A DNA stretch of 64,000 bases from Bacteroidales bacterium (GTDB lineage: Bacteria; Bacteroidota; Bacteroidia; Bacteroidales; Rikenellaceae). The translations under genes and the position numbers were made by a program. The stretch is from the NCBI GenBank assembly GCA_910575495.1, contig CAJTFS010000004.1, positions 124,001 to 188,000 of the forward strand. The letters run 5' to 3'. Positions within the stretch are counted from its first letter, which is position 1, and every line of letters begins with the position of its first letter. Positions 9,090 to 18,208 of this stretch are shown piece by piece. Under the pieces are notes generated by a model. It was not told where the DNA came from and did no database searches. It was given only the letters and a program-made list of their open reading frames with translations.

Positions 9090-11225
9090 ATGAGACGTAA
9101 ATTTTCAGAACTGAAATACGACGCGGGCGCGCAGAAGAGCTGCTGCGCCTCGAAATGCGGCGGGGTAGAACCGTGGCTCACCTCGGAGCGCATCCCGGTC
9201 AAGGGCACCTACACGGCTGCCGACCTCGAGGGCATGGAGCATCTCAACTATGCGGCCGGCATCGCGCCGTTCCTGCGGGGTCCCTACTCGACGATGTACG
9301 TGATGCGTCCCTGGACCATCCGCCAGTATGCCGGTTTCTCGACCGCCGAGGAGTCCAATGCTTTCTACCGCCGCAACCTGGCGGCCGGTCAGAAAGGTCT
9401 GTCGGTGGCGTTCGACCTCGCCACGCACCGCGGCTACGATGCCGACCATCCGCGCGTGGTGGGCGACGTGGGCAAGGCCGGCGTGTCGATCTGCTCGGTG
9501 GAGGACATGAAGGTGCTCTTCAACGGAATTCCTTTGGACCGCATGTCGGTGTCGATGACCATGAACGGCGCCGTGCTGCCCGTGCTGGCGTTCTACATCG
9601 TGACGGGACTGGAGCAGGGCTGCACGCTCGACCAGCTGTCGGGTACGATCCAGAACGACATCCTCAAGGAGTTCATGGTGCGCAACACCTATATCTATCC
9701 GCCCGAGTTCTCGATGCGCATCATCGCCGACATCTTCGAGTACACCTCGAAGAACATGCCCAAGTTCAACTCCATCTCGATTTCGGGATACCACATGCAG
9801 GAGGCGGGCGCCACGGCCGACATCGAGCTGGCCTACACGCTGGCCGACGGTCTGGAGTATCTGCGTGCGGGCGTCAATGCCGGCATGTCGATCGACGCTT
9901 TCGCTCCGCGTCTGTCGTTCTTCTGGGCCATCGGCATGAACCACTTCATGGAGATCGCCAAGATGCGCGCCGCGCGCATGCTGTGGGCCAAGATCGTGAA
10001 GCAGTTCGAGCCCAAGAATCCCAAGTCGCTGGCGCTGCGCACCCACTCGCAGACCTCGGGCTGGTCGCTCACGGAGCAGGACCCGTTCAACAACGTGGCC
10101 CGTACGGCCATCGAGGCCATGGGCGCCGCGCTGGGTCACACCCAGTCGCTCCACACCAACGCGCTCGACGAGGCGATCGCGCTGCCGACCGACTTCTCGG
10201 CCCGTATCGCCCGCAATACGCAGATCTACATCCAGGAGGAGACCTCCGTCTGCCGTGAGGTCGACCCGTGGGCCGGTTCCTACTACGTGGAGACGCTCAC
10301 CAACGAGATCGCACACAAGGCCTGGGAGCACATCCAGGAGATCGAGAAGCTGGGCGGCATGGCCAAAGCCATCGAGACCGGCATTCCGAAGATGCGCATC
10401 GAGGAGTCGTCGGCCCGCACGCAGGCCCGCATCGACTCGGGCGAGCAGAAGATCATCGGCGTGAACGAGTTCCGTCTGGAGAAGGAAGCCCCGATCGACA
10501 TCCTGGCCGTCGACAACACGGCAGTGCGCGAGAGCCAGGTGAAGCGTTTGCAGGAGTTGCGCGCCAACCGCGACGAAGCCGCCGTGAAGAAGGCGCTGGC
10601 CGCTATCACCGAGTGCGTGAAGACCAAGCAGGGCAACCTGCTGGAGCTGGCTGTCGAGGCCGCCAAGGTGCGCGCCACGCTGGGCGAGATTTCCGATGCC
10701 TGCGAGGTGGTCGTAGGCCGCTACAAGGCAGTCATTCGTTCGATTTCAGGAGTTTACAGTTCGGAAGTGAAGCAAGATCAGTCGTTCGAGCGGGCCAAGG
10801 AGCTCTGCGCCGAATTCGCAAGGAAAGAGGGCCGTCAGCCCCGTGTGATGATCGCCAAGTTGGGCCAGGACGGCCACGACCGCGGCGCCAAGGTGGTGGC
10901 TACGGGTTATGCCGACATCGGTTTCGACGTCGACATGGGCCCGTTGTTCCAGACTCCCGAGGAGGCTGCACGCCAGGCCGTCGAGAACGACGTGCATGTG
11001 GTCGGCGTCTCGTCGCTGGCCGCCGGTCACCTGACGCTCGTGCCGCAGATCATCGCCGAACTGAAGAAGCTCGGCCGCGAGGACATCATCGTCATCGTGG
11101 GCGGTGTGATTCCTGCGCAGGACTACGACGAACTCTACCGCGACGGTGCCGCCGCCATCTTCGGCCCCGGTACGCCGATCGCCACGGCAGCCATCAAGAT
11201 TCTGGAGATTCTGCTGGCTGAGTAA
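9090..11225 (+). CDS. mutB: Methylmalonyl-CoA mutase large subunit
   Basis: 711 residues, full length for the catalytic subunit. The substrate barrel spans about 1-560 ([20 protein letters not shown] near residue 65 is a signature of the CoA channel). The cobalamin domain follows, with D594-x-H596-x-x-G599 within [21 protein letters not shown]596 is the lower axial ligand to cobalt. It acts in the cytoplasm with MutA. Translation is probably coupled to mutA. A strong terminator lies 20 bases after the stop, so the operon appears to hold only these two genes; no epimerase or MeaB chaperone gene is next to it. Confidence 0.95.
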   Translation: MRRKFSELKYDAGAQKSCCASKCGGVEPWLTSERIPVKGTYTAADLEGMEHLNYAAGIAPFLRGPYSTMYVMRPWTIRQYAGFSTAEESNAFYRRNLAAGQKGLSVAFDLATHRGYDADHPRVVGDVGKAGVSICSVEDMKVLFNGIPLDRMSVSMTMNGAVLPVLAFYIVTGLEQGCTLDQLSGTIQNDILKEFMVRNTYIYPPEFSMRIIADIFEYTSKNMPKFNSISISGYHMQEAGATADIELAYTLADGLEYLRAGVNAGMSIDAFAPRLSFFWAIGMNHFMEIAKMRAARMLWAKIVKQFEPKNPKSLALRTHSQTSGWSLTEQDPFNNVARTAIEAMGAALGHTQSLHTNALDEAIALPTDFSARIARNTQIYIQEETSVCREVDPWAGSYYVETLTNEIAHKAWEHIQEIEKLGGMAKAIETGIPKMRIEESSARTQARIDSGEQKIIGVNEFRLEKEAPIDILAVDNTAVRESQVKRLQELRANRDEAAVKKALAAITECVKTKQGNLLELAVEAAKVRATLGEISDACEVVVGRYKAVIRSISGVYSSEVKQDQSFERAKELCAEFARKEGRQPRVMIAKLGQDGHDRGAKVVATGYADIGFDVDMGPLFQTPEEAARQAVENDVHVVGVSSLAAGHLTLVPQIIAELKKLGREDIIVIVGGVIPAQDYDELYRDGAAAIFGPGTPIATAAIKILEILLAE

Positions 11226-11245
11226 CGCCTGCCGCATAGGTTTCC

Positions 11246-11279
11246 GGCGCACCCCTTCAAGAGGGGTGCGCCTTTTTTT
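11246..11279 (+). terminator. Terminator of mutAB
   Basis: A perfect 11-bp stem (GGCGCACCCCT with AGGGGTGCGCC, five-base loop) followed by seven T. Confidence 0.9.
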
Positions 11280-11483
11280 GTGGGCCGGCAGTCGCGGAAT
11301 TCACGATTCTTGCAGGGGCATACGGGCGGGCGGCGGATCATGCAGCCCGAATATGCTATAAAAAGGCTTAAAAATGATATTTTTTGTTGCCCGCAAGGAA
11401 TTTGTTACTATTTTTGCGAAGATGAATGGGGCTCAAAAACGAAAAAACACAAGCACCGCACGAAGCGATGCCTGTGTTGGAAG

Positions 11484-11555
11484 TAGTCCCGACGGGAATC
11501 GAACCCATATCGTAAGAACCGGAATCTTGTATTCTATCCATTGAACTACGGGACC
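11484..11555 (-). tRNA. tRNA-Arg (anticodon CCG)
   Basis: Read on the minus strand, the sequence folds as a cloverleaf. The acceptor is GGTCCCG with CGGGACT (one G-T pair at the end), the D arm is GTTC-AATGGATA-GAAT, the anticodon loop is TTCCGGT giving CCG, and the T arm is GGG-TTCGATT-CCC. It would read CGG arginine codons. No CCA is encoded. It stands alone, 44 bases from the regulator gene on the other strand, and no integrated element uses it here. Confidence 0.92.
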
Positions 11556-11599
11556 GGATGCGCGAAGATACGAATTATTTTTTAAATTGCGAAACCGAA

Positions 11600-12229
11600 A
11601 TGCGGGAAAAACAGAATAATTGGCAGCGGATCGAGGCCGTGATCAAGTGGGCGAACATGTCGACCAACTATTTTGCCCGTCACATCGGCCTGGCGCGCGG
11701 CGAGAATCTTTATCAGATCAAGCGCGGCAACAACGGCATCTCGCGCGACGTGGCGCAGCGCATCGTGGCGAAGTTTCCGCAGATCGACAAGCTGTGGCTG
11801 CTGACGGGCGACGGACAGATGTTCGCCGAGCAGCAGCTGAGGGGGGCGCAGATACCTTTTTATAATGTCGATGTCGAGCTGGGCATCGCCAACCTGCAGC
11901 ACCTCGAACCCGAGAGCGATCTGGTGGTGCCCCAGATGGGGGCCTGCGACCTGGCGATGATCTATTCGGGGCGCGCCATGGGGCAGGCGATACCGGCCGG
12001 AACGGTGGTTTTTCTGAAAAATGTCGAGCGCGATGAAATAATTCCTGGTGAAGAATACGTGATTATCAGCCGAAAAATTGTAACTTTGCGTATAGTGCGT
12101 ACCGCCGAGAGCGGGAAACGCCTCCGCCTGGTTGCCGGCGACAAGGAGAATTATGACGATATAATGCTCAATGTCAACGACATAATGGCGGTATACAAAG
12201 TGAAAGGCAAGTTGATAATCAACACGTAG
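11600..12229 (+). CDS. HTH regulator with S24/LexA-like C-terminal domain
   Basis: 209 residues from the ATG at 11600; an in-frame start at 11558 is possible but adds only a poor N-terminus close to the tRNA. Residues about 5-65 are an XRE-like helix-turn-helix (MSTNYFARHIGLARGENLYQ). Residues about 100-205 match the S24 peptidase fold of LexA and phage CI. The usual catalytic Ser motif (GDSM) reads SGRAMGQAIPAG here, so the Ser appears replaced by Ala and self-cleavage is doubtful. Such proteins in Bacteroidetes are phage-type or stress repressors. It ends 4 bases before ribE and may share its message. Confidence 0.7.
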   Translation: MREKQNNWQRIEAVIKWANMSTNYFARHIGLARGENLYQIKRGNNGISRDVAQRIVAKFPQIDKLWLLTGDGQMFAEQQLRGAQIPFYNVDVELGIANLQHLEPESDLVVPQMGACDLAMIYSGRAMGQAIPAGTVVFLKNVERDEIIPGEEYVIISRKIVTLRIVRTAESGKRLRLVAGDKENYDDIMLNVNDIMAVYKVKGKLIINT

Positions 12230-12233
12230 GAAG

Positions 12234-12827
12234 ATGTTTTCAGGCATTGTGGAGCGAACGGCGGAGGTGGTGGCCATCCGCACCGACCGTCGGAACAAGG
12301 ATTTCACGCTCCGGGCGGACTTCGCGCAGGAGTTGAAAATAGACCAGAGCATAGCGCATAACGGCGTATGTCTGACGGTGGTGGCGATCGAGGGCGACAC
12401 CTACACGGTGACCGCCATGAAGGAGACGCTCGACCGCAGCAACCTCGGTCTGCTCAAGACGGGCGATCTGGTCAATCTGGAGCGTTCGATGAAGCCCGAT
12501 GCCCTGCTCGACGGCCATATCGTCCAGGGCCATGTCGATCAGACGGCCCGCTGCACGGCCAAAGAGGATGCCGGCGGCAGCTGGTATTTCACGTTCGAAT
12601 ACGAACCCCAGGGCGGCGGTCTCTGCACCGTCGAGAAGGGTTCGGTGGCTGTCAACGGCGTGAGTCTCACGGTGTGCGACTCGCAGCCGCAGAGTTTCCG
12701 CGTGGCCATCATCCCTTACACGATGGAGCACACGAACTTCTGCCGGATCGAACCCGGTTCGGTGGTCAATCTCGAATTCGACATCGTGGGCAAGTACATT
12801 GCCCGGCTCATGCAGCAGTACAAGTAG
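12234..12827 (+). CDS. ribE: Riboflavin synthase, alpha subunit
   Basis: 197 residues, the normal length. It begins with the invariant MFSGIVE and consists of two homologous barrels of about 95 residues (KIDQSIAHNGVCLTV in the first; GHIVQGHVD near residue 97 opens the second, which has SVAVNGVSLTV). It dismutates two molecules of 6,7-dimethyl-8-ribityllumazine to riboflavin and a pyrimidinedione. No other rib gene is adjacent, and no FMN riboswitch is visible upstream, where the S24-like regulator ends 4 bases before the start. Confidence 0.95.
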   Translation: MFSGIVERTAEVVAIRTDRRNKDFTLRADFAQELKIDQSIAHNGVCLTVVAIEGDTYTVTAMKETLDRSNLGLLKTGDLVNLERSMKPDALLDGHIVQGHVDQTARCTAKEDAGGSWYFTFEYEPQGGGLCTVEKGSVAVNGVSLTVCDSQPQSFRVAIIPYTMEHTNFCRIEPGSVVNLEFDIVGKYIARLMQQYK

Positions 12828-12942
12828 CCGGCGGGTGCGGGCCGCGTCGCAGTCGCGGCGTCCGCCTACGCTCCGCACCCCGGGTGCCGCATCGGCGGGC
12901 CGCCGGGAAGCAGGGCCGTTACCGATAGCAAATAAGGACATC

Positions 12943-14007
12943 ATGATAAACATCAAGACAAAAGAGGGAGCTTCGTGCTGGATCGGAGTGCTGGCGACGC
13001 TGATCGTCGGCGGTGTGCTGTTCGGGCTGCGCGCCCGGGGCCTGCAGCTGGGCGCTATCGCCATCGCCGGAGTGCTGGCCGGCACTTTCTCCATCGTCAT
13101 GCTCGTGTCGCTCTTCATCATCCGCAAGTATGTGGCCTACAAGCTCAAACCGATCTATTCGATCGTGCTGTCGCGCGATGTCCACACCCGCGAGATCTTC
13201 TCGGAACTGCGCGACAAGCGGGTCGAGAACATCGGCGAGGAACTCACGGCCTGGGCCGACACCAACGACAAGGAGATCGCCCGGCTGAAAGAGACCGAGC
13301 ACTTCCGCAAACAGTATCTGGGCAACGTGGCCCACGAGCTTAAAACGCCGATCTTCAACATCCAGGGCTACATTTCGACCCTGCTGGACGGCGGACTGGA
13401 GGACGAACTCATCAACCGCAAGTTTCTGGAGCGCGCCGAGAAAAGCATCGACCGGCTCATCAACATCGTGAACGACCTCGACACCATCTCGAAACTCGAG
13501 AGCAACATGAACCGCCTCGATATGGAGAAGTTCGACATCGTGGCGCTGGCCAAGGAGATCGCCGAGCAGGCCGAGATGGAGGCCGACAAGAAAGAGATAA
13601 AGATTTCGGTCAAGGGGGCCGAGAACCTGCCCTCGCCTTTCTGGGTGCTGGCCGACAAGCACTTCATCGGGCAGGTCTTCGTCAATCTGATCATCAATTC
13701 GATCCGCTACGGCAAGCAGGGCGGCGCCACGCGCATCCGTTTCCGCGACATGCTGGACAAGATTCTGGTCGAGATCGAGGACAACGGCCAGGGCATCGGC
13801 AAGGAGGACCTGCCGCGCGTCTTCGAGCGTTTCTACCGTACGGACAAGGGGCGTTCGCGCGAGCAGGGCGGCACGGGCCTCGGTCTGGCCATCTGCAAGC
13901 ACATCGTCGAAGCGCACGGCGAGCGAATCACGGTGCGCAGCGAACCGGGCGTGGGCAGCACGTTCTCCTTCACGCTCAAGAAAGTAGCCTTGCACGACAT
14001 TAAGTAA
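12943..14007 (+). CDS. Membrane sensor histidine kinase (orphan)
   Basis: 354 residues from the ATG at 12943. The open frame extends upstream to 12799, but that part overlaps the ribE end and has no membrane segment. Two transmembrane helices lie at about 12-27 and 34-62, with almost no periplasmic loop between them. The DHp helix has the H-box NVAHELKTP with H131. The ATPase domain has VNLIINSIRYG (N box), DNGQGIG (G1) and GGTGLGLAICKHIV (G2). The type resembles PhoR. No response-regulator gene adjoins it, so its partner must be elsewhere. With nearly no periplasmic domain it probably senses the membrane or an intracellular signal. Confidence 0.87.
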   Translation: MINIKTKEGASCWIGVLATLIVGGVLFGLRARGLQLGAIAIAGVLAGTFSIVMLVSLFIIRKYVAYKLKPIYSIVLSRDVHTREIFSELRDKRVENIGEELTAWADTNDKEIARLKETEHFRKQYLGNVAHELKTPIFNIQGYISTLLDGGLEDELINRKFLERAEKSIDRLINIVNDLDTISKLESNMNRLDMEKFDIVALAKEIAEQAEMEADKKEIKISVKGAENLPSPFWVLADKHFIGQVFVNLIINSIRYGKQGGATRIRFRDMLDKILVEIEDNGQGIGKEDLPRVFERFYRTDKGRSREQGGTGLGLAICKHIVEAHGERITVRSEPGVGSTFSFTLKKVALHDIK

Positions 14008-14026
14008 AACCCGGTTTTTCCCGGCC

Positions 14027-14115
14027 GTGGGCGAAACCGAGGGCGCGAAACCGAGGGCGCGAAACCGAGAGGGCGAAACTGAGAGCGCGAAACCGAGGGC
14101 GCGAAACCGAGGGAA
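14027..14115 (+). repeat. 14-bp tandem minisatellite
   Basis: After a shortened first unit (14029-14040), five units of exactly 14 bases follow from 14041 to 14110 with consensus GGGCGCGAAACCGA. A degenerate copy follows. Since 14 is not a multiple of 3 and the array lies between the kinase and lgt, it is non-coding. The rest of 14008-14231 is GC-rich with no recognised site. Confidence 0.85.
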
Positions 14116-14231
14116 TGAAGCCTGGGTGAGTGGAACTTTGGGTGCGAACCCGGGCCGGGGGCGAAGCCGGGGATGCCCGGGGTGGCCGCGGCGGGAAAAA
14201 CTGCATGAAATTTGAACCTTTACAGGAACCG

Positions 14232-15092
14232 ATGATACGTATTCTGAGCATCGTATGGGACTTCGATCCGGTGTTTTTCTCCATCGGGTCGCTCGACATC
14301 CGCTACTACGGACTGATGTGGGTGCTGGCCATTCTGGCGGGCGCCAAGTTGTTCGACAGCTTCTGCCGGCGCGAGGGACTGCCGGAGAAGGTGTCGGAAT
14401 CGATCTTCCTCTACGGCACGCTGGCCACCATCATCGGCGCGCGCCTGGGCCATTGTCTGTTCTACGACCCGGTGGAGTATCTGAGCCGGCCGTGGACCAT
14501 CATCACGGGTTTCCGCGACGGAGGACTGGCCAGCCACGGTGCCGCGATCGGACTGCTGATCGGGCTGTGGCTCTTCTCGCGCAAGAACAAACTGCCCTAC
14601 ATCTGGTCGCTCGACCGTATCATGATCGCGGTGGGCATCGGCGGTGCTTTCGTGCGGCTGGGCAATCTGTTCAACTCGGAGATTTTCGGCACGGCGACCA
14701 CGCTGCCGTGGGGTTTCGAGTTCGTGCGGTCGTACAAGTGGGTGACCGAGTTCGCCCCGGCGGCGGTGCATCCCACGCAGATATACGAAGCGCTGTGCTA
14801 CCTGGCGACCTTCGCCCTGCTGGCGTGGCTCTATTATGCCCGCGACATGGCGCGCCGGCGCCCGGGCGTGCTCTTCGGCATCGGCCTGGAGGGCATCTTC
14901 CTGACGCGCTTCTTCATTGAATTCATCAAGACCGAGCAGGAGGCCTTCGAGAGGGGCTGGATGCTCGATATGGGCCAGTGGCTCAGCTTACCTTTCATCC
15001 TGTTGGGTGTTTACATGATCTGGCGGGGAGTCTCGCAGCCCGAGCGGGTGCCGGCTCCCGTCGTACGAACCGCTAAAAAACGGAAACGATGA
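14232..15092 (+). CDS. lgt: Prolipoprotein diacylglyceryl transferase
   Basis: 286 residues with about seven hydrophobic segments. It transfers diacylglycerol from phosphatidylglycerol to the lipobox Cys of prolipoproteins in the inner membrane. Visible signatures are FRDGGLASHGAAIG (the HGG-type motif), VRLGNLFNSEIFG (conserved RxGNxxNxE) and HPTQIYEAL. The ATG at 14232 (MIRILSIVWDFDPVFF) begins just before the first conserved stretch; an ATG at 14205 would add nine residues. Its stop overlaps the next start (ATGA), so lgt and the HU-SPOR gene are translationally coupled. Confidence 0.93.
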   Translation: MIRILSIVWDFDPVFFSIGSLDIRYYGLMWVLAILAGAKLFDSFCRREGLPEKVSESIFLYGTLATIIGARLGHCLFYDPVEYLSRPWTIITGFRDGGLASHGAAIGLLIGLWLFSRKNKLPYIWSLDRIMIAVGIGGAFVRLGNLFNSEIFGTATTLPWGFEFVRSYKWVTEFAPAAVHPTQIYEALCYLATFALLAWLYYARDMARRRPGVLFGIGLEGIFLTRFFIEFIKTEQEAFERGWMLDMGQWLSLPFILLGVYMIWRGVSQPERVPAPVVRTAKKRKR

Positions 15093-16060
15093 GTGCGAAT
15101 CCGATGACCGAACAGGTCAACCGACTGATTGCCAATCGGCTTGCAGCCGGTTGCGAACTCTTTTTGCCCGGTGTCGGGTCTTTGTATGTCGAACAGCGCG
15201 GTGCCCGGCGTCTCGACGACGAGCGGGTGGTGCCTCCGTGCCGTGCCGTGAACTTCACGACTCAGGAGCAGGGCGTCTCGCTCATCGACGAAATCGTCCG
15301 TGCGGCGCACTGCGACCACGAGAAGGCGCAGTCGATCTACGATCGCTGGCTCGACAGCGTTGTGGGCGAACGCACGCTGACCATCTCGGGCGTGGGCGAA
15401 CTCAAGGGCAACCGGTTCAACTCCGATCCGGAGTTCGAGATGGTGCTCAACCCGTACGGCTTCGATCCGGTCCGCATCCGGGAGAGACGGGGCGACTGCG
15501 CCTTGTGGATTGCCTTGCTGGCCGTCGTGTCGGCACTCGCCATCGGTTATTTTGCTTTCTTCGCCGAGCGGATCGAGCTTCCGGAACCGGTGCGCCGCGT
15601 GCTGGGCATCCGTTCCGCACCTGCCGTCGGAACGGTGCCGGAGGAGACCGTTCCGGTTGTCGTGCCTGTGCCGGCCGATTCGTTGCCGGCCGCTGCCGGC
15701 GCTCCCGTCGCGACGGATTCCGCCGCCATGGTCCCGGCGACGCCGGGTGCCGTGCAGACTTCTGCCGAGGCGCCGGAGGCTGTCGCTCAGAGCGCTCCCC
15801 GAGGCACCGTCCAGGCTCCTGCGACCCTCGTGCCGGGGCGTAACTATGTGGTGGCCGGCGTCTATGCGCAGCCCGAAAATGCAGCCGACGGGATCGCCAA
15901 GATCCGGGCGGCGGACCCGATGCTGAAGTGCACCGTCTACCGCTTCCGCGGCAAACTGATGGTTTCGCCCTTCGAGTCCGACGAACTGGCCGCCTGCCAG
16001 CGTTTCATGCGCGCCCATCGTTCCCAATGGCCCGACATCTGGACCTACACGGCCCGCTGA
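15089..16060 (+). CDS. HU-CCDC81 / transmembrane / SPOR protein
   Basis: 323 residues in three parts. Residues about 1-125 resemble the paired bacterial HU-CCDC81 domains (LFLPGVGSLYVEQR and TLTISGVGELKGNRF), related to the DNA-binding HU fold. A transmembrane helix follows at about 137-158 (IALLAVVSALAIGYFAFF), then a Pro/Ala/Val-rich linker. The last ~70 residues form a SPOR domain (RNYVVAGVYAQPENA...KLMVSPF), which binds denuded septal peptidoglycan. This predicts a cytoplasmic nucleic-acid-type domain tethered through the membrane to the division site. It overlaps lgt by 4 bases and the GtrA gene by 1 base (TGATG). Confidence 0.8.
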   Translation: MSANPMTEQVNRLIANRLAAGCELFLPGVGSLYVEQRGARRLDDERVVPPCRAVNFTTQEQGVSLIDEIVRAAHCDHEKAQSIYDRWLDSVVGERTLTISGVGELKGNRFNSDPEFEMVLNPYGFDPVRIRERRGDCALWIALLAVVSALAIGYFAFFAERIELPEPVRRVLGIRSAPAVGTVPEETVPVVVPVPADSLPAAAGAPVATDSAAMVPATPGAVQTSAEAPEAVAQSAPRGTVQAPATLVPGRNYVVAGVYAQPENAADGIAKIRAADPMLKCTVYRFRGKLMVSPFESDELAACQRFMRAHRSQWPDIWTYTAR

Positions 16061-16548
16061 TGTCGGTGCAGGAGGCGATAACCGGTCTGGTCGACCGTCT
16101 CTACGTCGCTCCGGTCGCTGCCGTACTGCCGCGGCAGACGTTCCGTTACATCGTTTGCGGCGCTGTGACCTATGGTGCGTTCGACCCGGCGTGTTATTTT
16201 CTGATCTATAATTATGTCGTCGCCCATCGCTATGTGTCGTTGGGCTTCGTGACCTTGTCGCCCCACATCGCGGCGCTCGCACTGGTCTTTCCGCTCACGT
16301 TCCTGGTCGGATTCTGGCTCAACCGCCATGTGGCTTTCCGGCAGTCGCCCCTGCGCACCCGCACGCAGTTGTGGCGCTACGGGCTGTCGGTGGCCGGGTC
16401 GGTGGTGCTGACCTACGCCGGCATGAAATTCTTCGTCGACGTGTGCGGCGTGTGGCCGACGCCGGCCAAGGTGGTCACCACGCTGCTTACGGCGCTCTAC
16501 AGCTATCTGGCGGCCAAATATTTTACGTTTCGCCACGCGGCGGGGTGA
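16060..16548 (+). CDS. GtrA-family membrane protein
   Basis: 162 residues with four predicted transmembrane helices (about 27-47, 60-85, 95-112 and 125-150). The pattern FRYIVCGAVTYGAFDPACYF near the N-terminus and the end SYLAAKYFTFR are GtrA hallmarks. GtrA proteins are thought to flip or help flip polyprenyl-linked sugars or related substrates. The start at 16060 shares one base with the upstream stop, so expression is tied to the HU-SPOR gene. The frame is open further upstream inside that gene, but the first 44 codons are not GtrA-like. Confidence 0.83.
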   Translation: MSVQEAITGLVDRLYVAPVAAVLPRQTFRYIVCGAVTYGAFDPACYFLIYNYVVAHRYVSLGFVTLSPHIAALALVFPLTFLVGFWLNRHVAFRQSPLRTRTQLWRYGLSVAGSVVLTYAGMKFFVDVCGVWPTPAKVVTTLLTALYSYLAAKYFTFRHAAG

Positions 16549-16610
16549 TCCGCCGTCCCTTTCCGTGACAAAAACAGGGCGGAACGGAATTTTTTTATCG
16601 GAAAATATAT

Positions 16611-16618
16611 TATTTTTG
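16611..16618 (+). promoter_or_regulatory. -7 promoter box with long leader before the NigD-like gene
   Basis: TATTTTTG fits TAnnTTTG. The start codon is about 250 bases further, giving an unusually long leader. In the leader 16644-16663 is a perfect 8-bp inverted repeat (GAATTCCA, four-base loop, TGGAATTC), followed by GC-rich dyads near 16679-16698. No known riboswitch is recognised. The rest of 16549-16866 holds no gene I can support. Confidence 0.5.
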
Positions 16619-16866
16619 TGTCGGAATCCGTTTGTGGAATAAAGAATTCCATGGGTGGAATTCGGCCATGTTGTACTCGGCCGCCGGATGGGCGGCCGTT
16701 GCTTCCGGGGCTGCTTTTTGCAGTGCGGCATGCACTCCGGGGTGTGCAGTTGCACATTCGTTCTTCGATCTGCGGCGGTGCTGCGGAGAGAGCCGGACGC
16801 AAGTCGGAACCGATGGGAGCAGCAACGTTGGCGCGGAAGATCGGGTAATCCTAAAACACAATAAGC

Positions 16867-17568
16867 ATGAAAAAAATCGGTTTGTTCCTTTTCCTTGCAG
16901 CCGCAGCGCTGGGCTTCGCTTCGTGCAACGAGTCGAAGGTCGACGGCCCGGAACTTCAGAGTTTCGTGGTCGTGCATGTGCTCGGAGGTCCGAGCGACTA
17001 CTATTTCGAGACCGACGCCGGCAAGAAGATCTATCCCGGCGATAAAAGCCGTGTGAGCGCCTATCTGCCTGTCGAGGGCCAGCGTGCGGTGATCTATTTC
17101 AGCATGCTGGATACTCCGGTCGAGGGCTACGACTACAATGCCGTCGTCTATGCCATCGGCAAGATTGCGGCGGCTTCGGCCGAGACGATCGATACGAAGG
17201 AGGAGCTGGACCAGGTGAAAAACGACCCCACGATCGGCGTTGCGGGCCAGCTGGTCGGCCGCTGGATCAATCTGATCGTGCGCTACGGAGCTACCTCCAT
17301 CGAGCCCGAGGCCCACAAGTTCCGTCTGATCGTCAACAACGTGGACGAGCCGTCGCATGTCAAGGAGGGCTATCTGAACCTTGAACTGCGCCACGATGCC
17401 GGCACCGACCGTGCGAGCACCTACTACGATCGTTATGTTTCGTTCAATACGGACATGATCAGCGGTCTGCTCGCCGGCAAGGAGGGTATTGTCATCAGCT
17501 TCAACGACGGCAACCAGATGCAGCATATCGAAGTCAAGCGTACGGAGATCGAAAAACAGTTGTTCTGA
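16867..17568 (+). CDS. NigD-like lipoprotein
   Basis: 233 residues with a lipoprotein signal (MKKIGLFLFLAAAALGFASC; Cys20 is the predicted acylation site). The mature part has an OB-like N-terminal region and a beta-rich C-terminal domain, the layout of the NigD-like family common in Bacteroidales. No catalytic residues are evident; the function of the family is not established. It is monocistronic, with a promoter and long leader upstream and a strong terminator 26 bases after the stop. Confidence 0.7.
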   Translation: MKKIGLFLFLAAAALGFASCNESKVDGPELQSFVVVHVLGGPSDYYFETDAGKKIYPGDKSRVSAYLPVEGQRAVIYFSMLDTPVEGYDYNAVVYAIGKIAAASAETIDTKEELDQVKNDPTIGVAGQLVGRWINLIVRYGATSIEPEAHKFRLIVNNVDEPSHVKEGYLNLELRHDAGTDRASTYYDRYVSFNTDMISGLLAGKEGIVISFNDGNQMQHIEVKRTEIEKQLF

Positions 17569-17594
17569 CGTTGTTGCGTCGGAACGTGTTCCGG

Positions 17595-17624
17595 CCGGCC
17601 GCTCCGCGGAGCGGCCGGTTTTTC
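17595..17624 (+). terminator. Terminator of the NigD-like gene
   Basis: A perfect 12-bp palindromic stem (CCGGCCGCTCCG with CGGAGCGGCCGG) followed by five T. Confidence 0.88.
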
Positions 17625-17918
17625 GTTTGCCTGTGCGGCTGGAGTTTTTTGTCGCCGGGCAAAAGGTGGAGTGCGAACGGCCGTTGCGTTGTGCTGCGAA
17701 CCGGCGGTCGGAGCGGTCGGGGCGGTTCGGCAAAAACCGGTCTGAACTCCGCAGGCGCGCAGTTTTTGTTTGTCCGCAAGAATGCTCCTCTGTCGTTTTT
17801 GGGCGGCTCTTGGAGCCGCGCGGGCCGCCGCCTCCCCCCGGCGGAGGCCTGCAACCGTCCGGCTGTCGCCGGGCATGCCCCGCAGGCTGCGGCCCGAAAA
17901 ATTGCTCTCGCCTTGCAC

Positions 17919-18208
17919 GATCTCTGGCTTCGCCGAAGATACTGCGTCTCGGCATAATCAAGCCGACGCTTGCTTCTGCTCTCGACTTTTCGTATTTTGG
18001 CTTCGCCGAAGATACTGCGTCTCGGCATAATCAAGCCGACGCTTGCTTCTGCTCTCGACTTTTCGTATTTTGGCTTCGCCGAAAATACTCCCGCCTCGGC
18101 AAAATGCAAATAAATTTGCTTTTGCACTCGGCTTATTCGTATCTTTAGAGAAGATAGGTTTCGGTTCGGCAATGCTCAAATAAATTTGGCATTGCTCTCA
18201 CCTTGCAC
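17919..18208 (+). repeat. Tandem ~73-bp repeats upstream of ruvB
   Basis: Two identical 73-base units (17926-17998 and 17999-18071) begin GGCTTCGCCGAAGATACTGC and end with TTCGTATTTT. Diverged units follow, each ending in a TATCTTTA or TATCTTTG box (18140 and 18209), so the box recurs every 69-74 bases. Units contain an inverted repeat such as GCAAAATGCAAAT-AAATTTGCTTTTGC. The family is the same as that upstream of mutA. The stretch 17625-17918 is GC-rich, contains a GGCTCTTGGAGCC palindrome near 17808, and holds no supported gene. Confidence 0.8.

Noticed and set aside
11484..11555. tRNA-Arg as an integration site
   Set aside because: No integrase or direct repeat of the tRNA 3' end is nearby; the conjugative element uses the hxlR promoter site.
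16632..17045. Cys-rich small protein in the NigD leader
   Set aside because: It overlaps the NigD-like gene in another frame, has no good start context and no recognisable features.
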